From Rhodococcus oxybenzonivorans (GTDB lineage Bacteria; Actinomycetota; Actinomycetes; Mycobacteriales; Mycobacteriaceae): a stretch of DNA of 64,000 nucleotides. The stretch lies in contig NZ_CP021354.1 of NCBI RefSeq assembly GCF_003130705.1, forward strand, positions 3,596,001 through 3,660,000. Reading direction: 5' to 3'. The first letter of the stretch is position 1, and each line of letters begins with the position of its first letter. This document shows, piece by piece, positions 35,858 through 45,700 of this stretch. A program made the position numbers and the translations under genes. Under the pieces are notes generated by a model. That model worked only from the letters and a program-made list of their open reading frames with translations. It was not told the DNA's origin and ran no database searches.

Positions 35858-36646
35858 ATGCAGCGTGTACATATTGCGACCTACCTCACATCGGACTCCG
35901 GGCAGTCGGGGACGGATACCGGTGAAGTGACCGGGGACGCATTGCGTGAGCTGTATGCGTACCCGGTGGAGATGCCGCGACCGTGGGTGCGGGCGAATTT
36001 CGTGTGCAGCATCGACGGAGCCGTCTCTGTCGGCGGTGTGAGCGGAACGCTGGGAACGCCCGCCGACAAGAAGGTGTTCGACACCCTTCGGGAGGCGGCC
36101 GACGTCGTCCTGGTGGGAGCAGGAACCGTCCGCGCCGAAAACTACGGTGGCGTGCGAATTGACGCGGACGGCAGGCAACGCCGTATCGCATCGGGATTGT
36201 CCGCCGTCCCGCCGATTGCGGTCGTCTCGGCACGGGCACACCTCGACGCCGACGCCCGACTGTTCACCGACACCGAGGTCGCGCCCATCGTGATCACCTG
36301 CGCCGCCGCCGATCCGGTCCGGGTGGCCGCCCTCGTCGAGGCCGGTGCTCACGTCATTCGCACCGGCGGTTCGGAGATCACAGGTCCTGAGGTGATCGCC
36401 GCAGTGGAGGGGCTGGGACTGCGCAGAATTCTCTGTGAGGGCGGGCCGAGCCTGTTCGGACAGCTCGTGGCCGACGACCTCGTCGACGAACTCTGCCTCA
36501 CCACGGCACCCGTCCTGGTGGGGGGAACCGCCGGGCGCATCGCCACTTCTCCCCACGTCGCCACGGTCTCGATGACACCTGCGCACGTCCTCGCCGACAC
36601 AGACGGCACGGTTCTGACACGCTGGGTGCGGCTTCCCCGCCCGTGA
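35858..36646 (+). CDS. RibD C-terminal-domain (pyrimidine) reductase
   Basis: 262 residues from ATG 35858; GTG 35846 in frame is an alternative. A stand-alone RibD_C domain, related to 5-amino-6-(5-phosphoribosylamino)uracil reductase and dihydrofolate reductase, with RANFVCSIDGAVSVGG at the N-terminus, the nucleotide-binding VVLVGAGTVRAENYGGVR, and LRRILCEGGPSLFGQLV. The deaminase half of RibD is absent. The equivalent Rv2671 has been linked to antifolate resistance because it can reduce dihydrofolate weakly; whether that holds here is unknown. Its stop overlaps the start of the next gene as GTGA. Confidence 0.9.
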   Translation: MQRVHIATYLTSDSGQSGTDTGEVTGDALRELYAYPVEMPRPWVRANFVCSIDGAVSVGGVSGTLGTPADKKVFDTLREAADVVLVGAGTVRAENYGGVRIDADGRQRRIASGLSAVPPIAVVSARAHLDADARLFTDTEVAPIVITCAAADPVRVAALVEAGAHVIRTGGSEITGPEVIAAVEGLGLRRILCEGGPSLFGQLVADDLVDELCLTTAPVLVGGTAGRIATSPHVATVSMTPAHVLADTDGTVLTRWVRLPRP

Positions 36647-38235
36647 AGGAACCTGGCAGGCTGTCCGGCATGCGCAGATTGGGGTTGCTCGCACTGGTTC
36701 TCGTGGTGTGCAGTGCGTGCGGAGCCGGACCGTCGAACCGGCCGCACGTCGCCGTCGAACGCGAGGGCGGCGGCAGCGAACCCACCCCGACAGAATCCCA
36801 GAACGCCGACGCTCCCCCGCCCCAGTTGCAGGTTCCGAAGACGGACCTCACGTGGACAGACTGCACCCCGGGCACCCTCGAGACGCTGGGCCCCGGAGTG
36901 GTGGCGCCTTCGGGTCTGATCTTCGAGTGCGCGTCGTACGAATCGGCCGTCGACGAGAGCGGAGTCCTTCCCGGATCGTTCACAATGGGCGCGATGCGGG
37001 CGCGACTCGCGGACACCCCGGCAAACGCTGCCCCCCTCGTCCTGACGTCCGGGTCGGACCGGTCGTCGACGTCGACGCTCGCCGCGCTCAGCACGGGAGG
37101 GTTGTCGACTCTGCTCTCGACGCGTCCGGTTGTCGCCGTCGATCGCCGCGGAATCGCGTCGTCACAGAAAATCGAATGCCTTTCGCCGCCGACCTCCGAC
37201 CTTCGGCGCAGGCTGGCCGACCTGGGACAATTCGATCCGGGTGCCGGCGACCAGGTCGACAAGGTGGCCGCTCTCGGGCGAGATGCCACCATCGCCTGTA
37301 CCGATTATCTGCAACCGCAAGAACTCGCCTTCGACAGCACCCACGCCGCAGATGACATCGAAACGCTGCGTCGCACGTGGGAGGTCGACTCCCTCGGGAT
37401 ACTGGCCACCGGAAACGGGAGCGCCGTTGCATTGAGCTACGCCGCCGAATACCCGGGACGGGTCGGCCGGCTCGTCCTCGACTCCCCCGCGGTGACCACC
37501 GTGGACGCCGCAACCGTCACCGAGCAGCAGGTGGCCGGACAGGAAGCGGCGTTCGACGCCTTCGCCCGGCAGTGCACCGCACTGAACTGTTCCCTCGGCC
37601 CCGACCCGCGGGCTGCGGTCACCGCAGCCGTTGCCGCGGCCGCGGCCGGTCGGATCCCCGGGGTGTCGTCGAATGCGCTGCTCACGGCGATCTCGGGGGT
37701 GCTGGGTACGGCCGGAGGTGACCAGCAGGGCCGGGTACGCATGTTGTCCGACGCCGTGTCGGCCGCCACCGCCGGCAACACCGCGCCGCTGCTGGCCCTC
37801 GCAGCGCAGGCGGAGGCGGCCTACGAGTCCGACGGCCAGTTCATCACCCGGTGCACGGACGGGCAGCAGTGGCCTGCCCCGGATCGCGTGCGCGAACTCC
37901 AGCGCGTGTGGGGTGAGCAGTTTCCGTTGTTCGGCCCCGATGCGGCCGTGGGCCTCCTGCTGTGCACGTCGTGGCCTGCGACCGCACCGCCCGCGCTCCC
38001 CGGTGACCTCTCGATGCCCGTGCTCGTACTCAGCGGCGCGGCCGACCCCGTCGTCGGTAACGCCGGCGTCGGCACCGTCACCGGAGCAGTGGGCAGCGCG
38101 GGCGCCACCACCGCCACCCTGACGTGGCACGGCCGGGGTCACCCGGCCACCCACTCGGACTGCGCGCAGAAGGCCATCGTCTCGTATCTGGCCGACGGAA
38201 CACTGCCTCCCGACGGCAGCGCCTGCCCCGCCTAG
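36643..38235 (+). CDS. TAP-like alpha/beta-hydrolase lipoprotein
   Basis: 530 residues from GTG 36643 (overlapping the previous stop) or 521 from ATG 36670. The N-terminus is a lipoprotein signal, LGLLALVLVVCSAC, with further disordered residues rich in Glu and Pro. The alpha/beta-hydrolase core shows the nucleophile elbow ATGNGSAVAL, the acid in VLVLSGAADPVVG and the His in WHGRGHPATHSDC; the C-terminal region matches tripeptidyl-aminopeptidase-like hydrolases. It is the positional equivalent of Rv2672. Probably an exported peptidase or esterase anchored to the membrane; substrate unknown. Confidence 0.88.
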   Translation: MKEPGRLSGMRRLGLLALVLVVCSACGAGPSNRPHVAVEREGGGSEPTPTESQNADAPPPQLQVPKTDLTWTDCTPGTLETLGPGVVAPSGLIFECASYESAVDESGVLPGSFTMGAMRARLADTPANAAPLVLTSGSDRSSTSTLAALSTGGLSTLLSTRPVVAVDRRGIASSQKIECLSPPTSDLRRRLADLGQFDPGAGDQVDKVAALGRDATIACTDYLQPQELAFDSTHAADDIETLRRTWEVDSLGILATGNGSAVALSYAAEYPGRVGRLVLDSPAVTTVDAATVTEQQVAGQEAAFDAFARQCTALNCSLGPDPRAAVTAAVAAAAAGRIPGVSSNALLTAISGVLGTAGGDQQGRVRMLSDAVSAATAGNTAPLLALAAQAEAAYESDGQFITRCTDGQQWPAPDRVRELQRVWGEQFPLFGPDAAVGLLLCTSWPATAPPALPGDLSMPVLVLSGAADPVVGNAGVGTVTGAVGSAGATTATLTWHGRGHPATHSDCAQKAIVSYLADGTLPPDGSACPA

Positions 38236-38292
38236 CCGGTAACCGGGCCCGACACCCGCAGGGGGTGCGTGACCGCATGTCACGGCTAGCCG

Positions 38293-39597
38293 GTGTACCG
38301 TGCCGTGGTGTTCCTTCGACATCTCGAACCGCGCACCGGGCGGACTCCTCACGAGGTCATCAACTTCGCGTTGTGGCCGATCGCCGTCATGACCGTGCTG
38401 CATCGAGTGGTTGTCAAGGCGGTCAACGGCTACATCACCGACGACTTCCGGCCGGTCTACAACGCTGCCCTGGCGTTCCTCAACCGCCGCCCCGTCTACA
38501 CCGCCAACTTCGACTGGGTGGACCCGCACTACCTGTATCCGCCGTCCGGAACGCTGCTGATGGCACCGATCGCGATCATCGATCCCGAGAAGTCGCGGTG
38601 GCTCTTCATCCTGGCCAACACGATCGCCATCGTCATCGCGTTGTACCTGCTGTTGCGGTTGTTCGGCCTCGGCCTGAACTCGATCGCCGCCCCGATCCTT
38701 CTCTTCGCGACGTTTTCGTCGGAAACTGTCACGAACACGCTGGTCTTCACCAACATCAACGGTCTGGTGCTGCTCGGGGAGATCGCGTTCCTGGTGCTGC
38801 TCATGAAGCGACGGGACATGTGGTCCGGCGTCGCCATCGGCCTGACGTTCGCGGTGAAACCGATCCTGGCGCCACTTCTCTTACTTCCTCTCGTCCGCGG
38901 GCAGTGGAAAGTGTTCGTCACCGCCCTCGGCATCCCCCTCGTCCTCACCGCCGTAGCGTGGCCGCTGTCGGCGGATCCGATGGACTTCGTTCACCACACC
39001 GTTCCGTACCTGATGGAGTCGCGCGACTACTTCAACAGCGCGATCGTGGGCAACGGCAGGTACTACGGTCTCCCGACGTGGATGATCTTCACGCTCCGTG
39101 GAATTTTCGCCGCACTGGTGGCGGGGTCCCTCTGGCTGCTGTACCGCTACTACCGGCACGACGAACTGTTCTTCGTGGTGACCACGTCCGGTGTCCTGCT
39201 GACCGCGTCCTGGCTGCTCGGTTCGCTGGGCCAGATGTACTACTCGATGATGCTGTTCCCGCTCGTCATGTCGGTGGTACTGAAGAACTCGGTGATGCGA
39301 AATTGGCCGGCGTGGCTGGCGGTGTACGGGTTCCTCAGTTACGACAGTTGGTTGTCGGGACGGTTCGTCGAGGCGGGCCGCACCGCCGAATACATGAAGA
39401 CCACCCTCGGGTGGAGTCTGCTGTTGATCGTCATTTTCGGGGTGCTCGCAGTCCGCTACGTCACCGCGAAGCGTGAGGGTCGGCTGGATCAGGGCATCGA
39501 TCCGGCGTTCCTCCTCGAACCTCGCCCGAAGACCCCGTCGACGGAACCCGAGCTCGCACCGGAACCGGAAGCGGAGTCGGCTGTCGCCAAGTCGTAG
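38293..39597 (+). CDS. aftC: Alpha-(1->3)-arabinofuranosyltransferase AftC
   Basis: 434 residues from GTG 38293; GTG codons at 38305 and 38308 are alternatives. A GT-C type integral membrane enzyme of the GT87 family with about ten helices. The conserved ITDDFRPVYNAALAFLNRR and YVDPHYLYPP-type segment (FDWVDPHYLYPPSGTLLMAP region), NTLVFTNINGLVLL and RDYFNSAIVGNGRYYGLPTW closely match mycobacterial AftC (Rv2673). It transfers arabinose from decaprenyl-phospho-arabinose to branch the arabinan of arabinogalactan and lipoarabinomannan. The cytoplasmic C-terminal tail is Pro/Glu-rich. Confidence 0.95.
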   Translation: MYRAVVFLRHLEPRTGRTPHEVINFALWPIAVMTVLHRVVVKAVNGYITDDFRPVYNAALAFLNRRPVYTANFDWVDPHYLYPPSGTLLMAPIAIIDPEKSRWLFILANTIAIVIALYLLLRLFGLGLNSIAAPILLFATFSSETVTNTLVFTNINGLVLLGEIAFLVLLMKRRDMWSGVAIGLTFAVKPILAPLLLLPLVRGQWKVFVTALGIPLVLTAVAWPLSADPMDFVHHTVPYLMESRDYFNSAIVGNGRYYGLPTWMIFTLRGIFAALVAGSLWLLYRYYRHDELFFVVTTSGVLLTASWLLGSLGQMYYSMMLFPLVMSVVLKNSVMRNWPAWLAVYGFLSYDSWLSGRFVEAGRTAEYMKTTLGWSLLLIVIFGVLAVRYVTAKREGRLDQGIDPAFLLEPRPKTPSTEPELAPEPEAESAVAKS

Positions 39598-39652
39598 CAG
39601 TCTCGCCGGGCGCTGACGGACCCGCGAACTCGAAACGTATTAGCGTGGAGCC

Positions 39653-40090
39653 ATGAGTTCGCAGCAGAAGGATCCCACCCAGTCCGCACCGAAGGTCGTC
39701 CTCTCCGACAGTGAATGGCGGGAGAAGCTGACGCCCGAGGAATACGCGGTACTGCGGCAGGCCGGAACCGAACGTCCCTACGTGGGTGAATACACCGACA
39801 CGACAACCGAGGGTGTCTACCACTGCCGCGCATGCGGCGCGGAGTTGTTCCGCAGTACCGAGAAATTCGAATCCCATTGCGGGTGGCCGTCGTTCTTCGA
39901 CCCCGCCGATTCCGATGCCGTCATTCTCCGCGAGGACACATCGCTGGGTATGCGCCGCGTCGAGGTCATCTGCAAGACGTGCCACAGCCATCTCGGTCAC
40001 GTCTTCGAAGGCGAGGGCTACCCCACCCCGACCGACCAGCGTTACTGCATCAACTCCATTTCACTGGTCCTCGAGCCGACCGAGAAGTGA
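39653..40090 (+). CDS. msrB: Peptide-methionine (R)-S-oxide reductase MsrB
   Basis: 145-residue enzyme that reduces methionine-R-sulfoxide in proteins. Both zinc-binding pairs, CRAC and CKTC, are present; the catalytic Cys is in the C-terminal RYCINSISL; HCGWPSFF and SHLGHVFEGEGYPTPT complete the family signature. The 3' end overlaps the convergent BisC-like gene by 41 bp, so the two genes share DNA over their last codons. It is the Rv2674 equivalent. Confidence 0.97.
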   Translation: MSSQQKDPTQSAPKVVLSDSEWREKLTPEEYAVLRQAGTERPYVGEYTDTTTEGVYHCRACGAELFRSTEKFESHCGWPSFFDPADSDAVILREDTSLGMRRVEVICKTCHSHLGHVFEGEGYPTPTDQRYCINSISLVLEPTEK

Positions 40091-42398
40091 TCGTCGGCGG
40101 GTCGAAGGCGCGAATCGGCGGCAGCTCGTCCAGATAGCGTTCGATCTGCACCAGCACGTGCTGGCCCGTGCAGCCGCGGGACAGTGAAGAACTGCCCACG
40201 TCCGCGGTCAACACGTTCGGGTTGCCGTGCACGCACAGCGACTCCGGGTCGGTGGGGTCGAGCGGGTCGTACCAGGCACCCGTCGACAACTGCACCACGC
40301 CTCGCCGGACACCGTCGTCCACCACGACACCGGCGAGGCAGGAGCCGCGATCGTTGTAGACCCGGACGACGTCACCGGCGACGACGCCGCGAGCCGCGGC
40401 ATCATCGGGGTGGATCCGGAGCGGTTCGCGGCCCTTGATCTTCGATTCCCGGCTGGTCGCGCCGTGATCGAGTTGGCTGTGCAGCCGACTCCGCGGCTGA
40501 TTGGCGATCAGGTGCAGCGGATACTGCTGTGCTCGATCGCCACCGAGCCATTCCTCCGGCTCGTACCAGCGTGGATGGCCGGCGCAGTCCGCGTAACCGA
40601 AGCTGTCGATGTCTGCCGAGAAGATCTCGATGCGACCGCTGGGTGTCGCGAGCGGGTACGTGGCCGGGTCGGCACGGAAATCGCCGAACAGCACGAGGTC
40701 GTCTTCGGTGCGCATCCGCACCTGCCCGTCTGTCCAGAAGTCGTCGAAGATCGGCGCCGGGCCGCCGTCCGCCCGGACGAATCCGCGCCATTGTTCGTAG
40801 AGGTGCTCGAGCCATTGCTGCGACGAGCGTCCTTCGGTGAACTTCTCGCCGACACCCAGCCTGCGGGCGAGTGCGCTGAAGGTGTCGTAATCGTCCCGGG
40901 CATCGGCGTACGGGCGCACTGCGGCGTGCATGGCGACGAGCAGCGGGTCGTTGCGGGTGCAGCTGATGTCGTCCCGCTCGAGCGACGTGGTGGACGGCAC
41001 CACGATGTCGGCGTGCCGTGCCATCGGGGTCCAGTACGGCTCATGGACCACGATCGTCTCGGGGCGTGCCAGCGCCCGCCTGAGCCGGCCAAGATCCTGA
41101 TGGTGGTGGAACGGGTTGCCCCCAGCCCAGTACAGCATCCGGATATCCGGATAGCTCAGCCGCTGACCGTCGTAGTCGAAGGGTGCTCCCGGATTCAGGA
41201 GCATGTCCGAGACCGCCGCCACCGGGATGAAATCCGGGACCGGGTTGAGTCCCTGCGGCAGGGTGGGCAGGGGGTACGGCACGGGTGCGAGGCCCGGCTC
41301 GTTCATCGAACCATAGCCATGGCCGAAGCCCCCGCCGGGCAGACCGACCTGTCCGAGCATCGCGGCAAGAGTGACGCCCATCCACGGCGCCTGCTCCCCG
41401 TGCCGCACGCGCTGCAACGACCACGTGACGGTCACCATGGTCCGGCTCGCCGCCATCCGTCGCGCCAGTACCACCAGTTCGTCCGCGGCGATTCCCGAAA
41501 TCTGCTCCGCCCACGCCGGCGATTTGGGCACTCCGTCGGAACGTCCGAGCAGGTACTCCTCGAAACGGTCGTAACCGACGCAATGGCTTGCCAGGAACGC
41601 CGTGTCGTGCAGGCCTTCCGTCGCCAGAACGTAGGCGAGGGCGAGCATGATGGCGACATCGGTGCCGGGGACGGGTGCGTGCCGTTCCGCGGCACCATGG
41701 AGGTCGTCACGCAGCGGACTGAAGGACACGATGCAGCCACCGCGACGTCGGAGCGCGTCCAGCGCGCCTCGTGTCGGGTGGTCGCTCGTGCCGCCGTGGT
41801 TCACTCCGGTGTTCTTCAGCGGGACACCGCCGAAGCACACCAGAAGTTCGGTGTGCTCGGCGATGACTTTCCAGGACGTCGACCGCGCGAACAACTTCCA
41901 GTGCGTACCGACGACGCGGGGCATGATCACGCCCGTCGCACCCAGTGAATAACTGTGGACGGACCGTGTATAGCCACCGAGCGAGTTGAGGAACCGGTGC
42001 ACCTGGCTCTGCGCATGGTGGAACCGCCCGGCGCTGGCCCAACCGTAGGAGCCGCCGAAGATCGCGCTGTTGCCGTACGTGTCGATCACTCGGCGCAGTT
42101 CACCGGAAAGGCGCTCCGTCAGCTCTTCCCAGTCGACGGACACGAACTCGTCCGAGCCTCGGGCACTGCTGGGACCGGGTCCGTTCTCGAGCCAGCCGCG
42201 CCGCACGGCAGGGCCGGTAATGCGCGCCTTGTTGCGGATCGAACCGGCGATGTTACCCAGCGCCGGCGAAGGGTCCGAGTCACCCGAATACGGGTGAACC
42301 GCGACGACCTCGCCGTCCGACACCTGGGCCTCGAACATCCCCCAATGGGACATGTGCTGGTAGCGGACCCCGCGGTCCGCCTCGTCGACGTCACTCAT
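40050..42398 (-). CDS. BisC/TorA-like molybdopterin oxidoreductase (cytoplasmic)
   Basis: 782 residues, ATG 42398. Member of the DMSO-reductase family: N-terminal SHWGMFEAQVSDGEVVAVHPY, GGSYGWASAGRFHHAQSQV at residues 115-133, the molybdenum-ligand Ser (Ser151) in HSYSLGATGVIMP, and a C-terminal MGD-binding domain (LIANQPRSRLHSQLDHG, REPLRIHPDDAAARGV). It lacks a Tat signal and N-terminal Fe-S cysteines, as in biotin sulfoxide reductase BisC. BisC enzymes reduce free methionine-S-sulfoxide and biotin sulfoxide, which fits its place beside msrB. It interrupts the mycobacterial msrB-hemQ order and lies 15 bp downstream of hemQ, possibly as the distal gene of the hem operon. Confidence 0.9.
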   Translation of the reverse strand: MSDVDEADRGVRYQHMSHWGMFEAQVSDGEVVAVHPYSGDSDPSPALGNIAGSIRNKARITGPAVRRGWLENGPGPSSARGSDEFVSVDWEELTERLSGELRRVIDTYGNSAIFGGSYGWASAGRFHHAQSQVHRFLNSLGGYTRSVHSYSLGATGVIMPRVVGTHWKLFARSTSWKVIAEHTELLVCFGGVPLKNTGVNHGGTSDHPTRGALDALRRRGGCIVSFSPLRDDLHGAAERHAPVPGTDVAIMLALAYVLATEGLHDTAFLASHCVGYDRFEEYLLGRSDGVPKSPAWAEQISGIAADELVVLARRMAASRTMVTVTWSLQRVRHGEQAPWMGVTLAAMLGQVGLPGGGFGHGYGSMNEPGLAPVPYPLPTLPQGLNPVPDFIPVAAVSDMLLNPGAPFDYDGQRLSYPDIRMLYWAGGNPFHHHQDLGRLRRALARPETIVVHEPYWTPMARHADIVVPSTTSLERDDISCTRNDPLLVAMHAAVRPYADARDDYDTFSALARRLGVGEKFTEGRSSQQWLEHLYEQWRGFVRADGGPAPIFDDFWTDGQVRMRTEDDLVLFGDFRADPATYPLATPSGRIEIFSADIDSFGYADCAGHPRWYEPEEWLGGDRAQQYPLHLIANQPRSRLHSQLDHGATSRESKIKGREPLRIHPDDAAARGVVAGDVVRVYNDRGSCLAGVVVDDGVRRGVVQLSTGAWYDPLDPTDPESLCVHGNPNVLTADVGSSSLSRGCTGQHVLVQIERYLDELPPIRAFDPPTITSRSARGPVKWS

Positions 42399-42413
42399 GG
42401 ACGGTGCGGTGAA

Positions 42414-43109
42414 TCACGGAAGAGCCGTGACGAGCTTCTCCACATCCACCCGGGGACCGGTGAAGAACGGTACTTCCTCCCGGACGTGAAGGCGTGCCTC
42501 GGTGGCCCGGAGATCGCGCATGAGATCGACGATGCGGTACAGCTCGGGCGCCTCGAACGCGAGGATCCACTCATAGTCCCCCAACGCGAACGAGGGCACG
42601 GTGTTGGCGCGGACGTCCTTGTAGGCGCGGGCGGCCATGCCGTGGTCGGCGAGCATCTTGCGGCGTTCCTCGTCCGGCAGGAGGTACCACTCGTAGGACC
42701 GCACGAACGGGTACACGCAGATGTAGTTGCCCGGGTCCTCCCCCGCGAGGAATGCGGGGATGTGACTCTTGTTGAACTCGGCAGGGCGGTGACAGGCCAC
42801 ATTGCTCCACACGGGTGCGCTCGCCCGCCCGAGCGCGGTGGTGCGCCGGAAGTCGGAGTACGTGGCCTGCAGCGCCTCGATGCTCGGCGAATGGGTCCAG
42901 ATCATGAAGTCCGCATCGGCGCGAAGACCGGCCACGTCATAGAGTCCGCGGACGACGACCCCCTTCTCCGCCTGAGCCTCGAAGAAGATCCGAGCCTCCT
43001 TGATCACAGCTTCCCGGTCGTCCCCGAGAACACCGGGTTCCACCTGGAACACGGAGAACATCAGGTAGCGGATTTCAGAGTTCAATGCGTCGAAGTCGAG
43101 GCGTGCCAT
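42414..43109 (-). CDS. hemQ: Coproheme decarboxylase HemQ
   Basis: 231 residues from ATG 43109, four bases after the cgoX stop. Chlorite-dismutase-like fold; [38 protein letters not shown], spread over residues about 105-142, contains the Tyr and His region used for coproheme decarboxylation in actinobacteria. The protein removes two carboxyl groups from coproheme to make heme b, the last step of the coproporphyrin-dependent pathway. Neighbours cgoX and hemE are earlier steps. Equivalent of Rv2676c. Confidence 0.95.
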   Translation of the reverse strand: MARLDFDALNSEIRYLMFSVFQVEPGVLGDDREAVIKEARIFFEAQAEKGVVVRGLYDVAGLRADADFMIWTHSPSIEALQATYSDFRRTTALGRASAPVWSNVACHRPAEFNKSHIPAFLAGEDPGNYICVYPFVRSYEWYLLPDEERRKMLADHGMAARAYKDVRANTVPSFALGDYEWILAFEAPELYRIVDLMRDLRATEARLHVREEVPFFTGPRVDVEKLVTALP

Positions 43110-43113
43110 GGGT

Positions 43114-44475
43114 CTATCGTGCCACTCGCTCGGCGAGGCGTGTAGCCGCCGTCGTCGCAGAGGCGACACAGGCGGGAACCCCCACCCCGTGGAGCAACGC
43201 GCCGGACACCTCGACACCCTCCAGACCTGCGATGTCGCGCTCGATCTCGGCCACCCGGTCGAGATGCCCGGGGCCGTACTGCGGCAACCCGCCGTACCAC
43301 CGCTGGACCCGTGCCGCCACCGGTTCGTCCGTCACTCCGGTGACCGTACCGAGGTCGCGTCGCGCCGCCGCGACGAGATCCGCGTCGGGCGCATCGACGA
43401 TGCCGGCGTCACCGAACCTGCCGAACGACGCGCGGACCACTGCCACGTCCCGACCGGCGAGATGGGGCCATTTCCGGCTCGACAGCGTGAAGGCCTTGGC
43501 GGCGAGCGACGCGTCTGTTGCGACGAGGACTCCCGAGTTCTGCGGTAGGTCCGCCGCGGCGGGAAGAGCCAACGCCACAACAGCAGAGGAGGCGAGGGGA
43601 ATCCGCCCGGCGGCCGCAGCCGCACCAGGCGCGATCTCGGCGAGCAGGTCCGCCAGTTGCGGTGCGGGTACGGCGAGGACGATGCCGTCCACGAGCCCGA
43701 CCGGATCGGCCGACCAGCCGTCGGACTCGCGGGTGATGGTCCGTATCTGTTCGTGGACGACGTGCGCGCGTGCGGCGGCGGCGAGCGCGTCGAGGAGAAC
43801 TCCGTAGCCGTCGCGCAAGGCCCCGAAGACCGGCCCGGCGGAGGGCGGAGGAAGCGCCTCCGCCACGGCGGCAGACAGGCTTGCCGCTCCGCGATCGAGG
43901 GCGGCGGCAAGTGTGGGCAGGGCGGCCCGCACTCCGATCGTGTCCGCAAGACCCGAATACACGCCGCCGAGCAGCGGATCGACCGAGCGCCGCACGACCT
44001 GCTCCCCGAACCGCTCGCCCACCAGCGAACCCACCGCGACGTCGGAGCCGGGAACCCAGCGCAGGGGCAGCTCCGACTCCTCCTCGATCCGGGCGAGTGT
44101 CCCGTGGTCGACCAGTCCGGCGAGGTCCTCGGGCCGGGCGGGGATGCCCATCAGCGTGTTCTGCGGCAACGGGTGCAGCGAATTCTGGGACCAGATGAGC
44201 GGACGCAGGCCCGCCGGATGCACAAGTTGCTCGGTCAGACCCAATTCGGTCAGTAGCGCAGGCACCTCAGGGCGTCGTGCGATGAAGGCCTCCGCCCCCA
44301 GATCGAGGGGCTCCCCCGCCAGTAGGTCCGTGCGCAGCTTGCCGCCGAGTCGCCCAGCACCCTCCGCGAGGGTGATGCGCGCTCCGTCGCCCAATTGCTG
44401 ACGCAGGCGGTACGCCGCGACCAGCCCGGAGATGCCGCCGCCGACCACGAGCACATTCGGCGACGACACCGTCAC
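43114..44475 (-). CDS. hemY: Coproporphyrinogen/protoporphyrinogen III oxidase
   Basis: 453-residue FAD enzyme (also named CgoX). The N-terminal dinucleotide-binding motif [17 protein letters not shown] is followed by the flavin-containing-oxidase segments [17 protein letters not shown] and [17 protein letters not shown], and a C-terminal FAD-contacting region. In Gram-positive bacteria it oxidises coproporphyrinogen III to coproporphyrin III. GTG 44475 overlaps the hemE stop as GTGA, and hemQ follows after 4 bp. Confidence 0.95.
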   Translation of the reverse strand: MTVSSPNVLVVGGGISGLVAAYRLRQQLGDGARITLAEGAGRLGGKLRTDLLAGEPLDLGAEAFIARRPEVPALLTELGLTEQLVHPAGLRPLIWSQNSLHPLPQNTLMGIPARPEDLAGLVDHGTLARIEEESELPLRWVPGSDVAVGSLVGERFGEQVVRRSVDPLLGGVYSGLADTIGVRAALPTLAAALDRGAASLSAAVAEALPPPSAGPVFGALRDGYGVLLDALAAAARAHVVHEQIRTITRESDGWSADPVGLVDGIVLAVPAPQLADLLAEIAPGAAAAAGRIPLASSAVVALALPAAADLPQNSGVLVATDASLAAKAFTLSSRKWPHLAGRDVAVVRASFGRFGDAGIVDAPDADLVAAARRDLGTVTGVTDEPVAARVQRWYGGLPQYGPGHLDRVAEIERDIAGLEGVEVSGALLHGVGVPACVASATTAATRLAERVAR

Positions 44476-45569
44476 AGCGAGTGCACCAACTCGACGACGG
44501 CGGTGAGGACTCCCGGGTCGGTGTCGGGCAGAACGCCGTGACCGAGGTTGAAGATGTGACCGGTCGTCCCGGATGCCATCGCGGCATCGGCCTCCGCCAC
44601 GATCCGGCGGACCTGCTTCTCGACGGCCGCCGGTCCGGCGAACAGCACCGAAGGATCGAGGTTGCCCTGCAGCGCCTTACCCGGGCCGACGCGATGGGCC
44701 GCGACGTCCAGGGGAATCCGCCAGTCGACGCCTACCACGTCGGCACCCGCTTCCCCCATCGCACCGAGCAGTTCGCCGGTACCGACGCCGAAGTGGATTC
44801 GCGGAACACCGGCGCTCTGAATCTCGGCGAACACTCGTTCCGAGTGGGGCAGGACGAACTCGCGGTACTCCGCCAGTGACAGTGCGCCCGCCCACGAGTC
44901 GAACAGCTGGACTGCGTCCACCCCGGCGCGCAACTGGGCCTGCAGGAACGTGATCGTGGTGTCGGCCAGGGTGCTCAGTAGTGCGTGCCACGTCTTCGGG
45001 TCGGAGTGCATGAGCGCCTTGGTGCGCTCGTGGTTGCGGCTGGGGCCGCCCTCGACCAGATACGACGCGAGGGTGAAGGGGGCACCCGCGAAGCCGATCA
45101 ACGGGGTCGAGCCGAGTTCGACCGTGAGCAGCCGGACTGCCTCGGCCACCGCGCCCACCTCCTCGGGGACGAGCCGTGGCAGCGCTGCCACGTCCCCGAT
45201 CGATCGAACCGGGTTGGCCACCACGGGCCCCGTTCCCGCCACGATGTCCAGGTCGATACCGGCCGCTTTGAGCGGCACGACGATGTCGGAGAAGAGAATC
45301 GCGGCATCGACACCGTGGCGGCGCACCGGCTGCATGGTGATCTCACTGACCAGGGCAGGGTCGAAGCACGACTCGAGCATTCCGATGCCCGCCCTGATCT
45401 TGCGGTACTCGGGCAGTGAGCGCCCCGCCTGCCGCATGAACCAGACAGGACGGTGACTCGGCGTGCGACCGTTCGCGGCCGCGAGGAACGGTGCGTCGGG
45501 AAGCACCCTCCTCGAGGTGAACGTGGCCCGCTCGGCCATGCCTGCATTCGTGCTTTCCAACCCGCTCAT
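44472..45569 (-). CDS. hemE: Uroporphyrinogen decarboxylase
   Basis: 365 residues, ATG 45569. Converts uroporphyrinogen III to coproporphyrinogen III. Family signatures are intact: [16 protein letters not shown] near residue 41, [17 protein letters not shown], and [12 protein letters not shown]. It heads the hemE-hemY-hemQ heme operon, which is divergent from the DUF3000 gene; 45570-45700 contains both promoters, but no clear iron or heme box is seen there. Confidence 0.97.
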   Translation of the reverse strand: MSGLESTNAGMAERATFTSRRVLPDAPFLAAANGRTPSHRPVWFMRQAGRSLPEYRKIRAGIGMLESCFDPALVSEITMQPVRRHGVDAAILFSDIVVPLKAAGIDLDIVAGTGPVVANPVRSIGDVAALPRLVPEEVGAVAEAVRLLTVELGSTPLIGFAGAPFTLASYLVEGGPSRNHERTKALMHSDPKTWHALLSTLADTTITFLQAQLRAGVDAVQLFDSWAGALSLAEYREFVLPHSERVFAEIQSAGVPRIHFGVGTGELLGAMGEAGADVVGVDWRIPLDVAAHRVGPGKALQGNLDPSVLFAGPAAVEKQVRRIVAEADAAMASGTTGHIFNLGHGVLPDTDPGVLTAVVELVHSL

Positions 45570-45700
45570 CGGTCCTCACGCTCTCTGCCGGCTCGTATTT
45601 CGGCAGCTCTCATGCTGCCATGTCCTCGCGCCGTCGCCGATCGGCCCTGCTCGGCGCGCCTCCGACGAGATGCGAACGTCCGGGTCTAACGTCCCGAGCT

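Noticed and set aside
45570-45700. Iron or heme box between hemE and DUF3000
   Set aside because: I looked for IdeR-like TTAGG-type symmetry and found none of comparable quality to the site at 61100.
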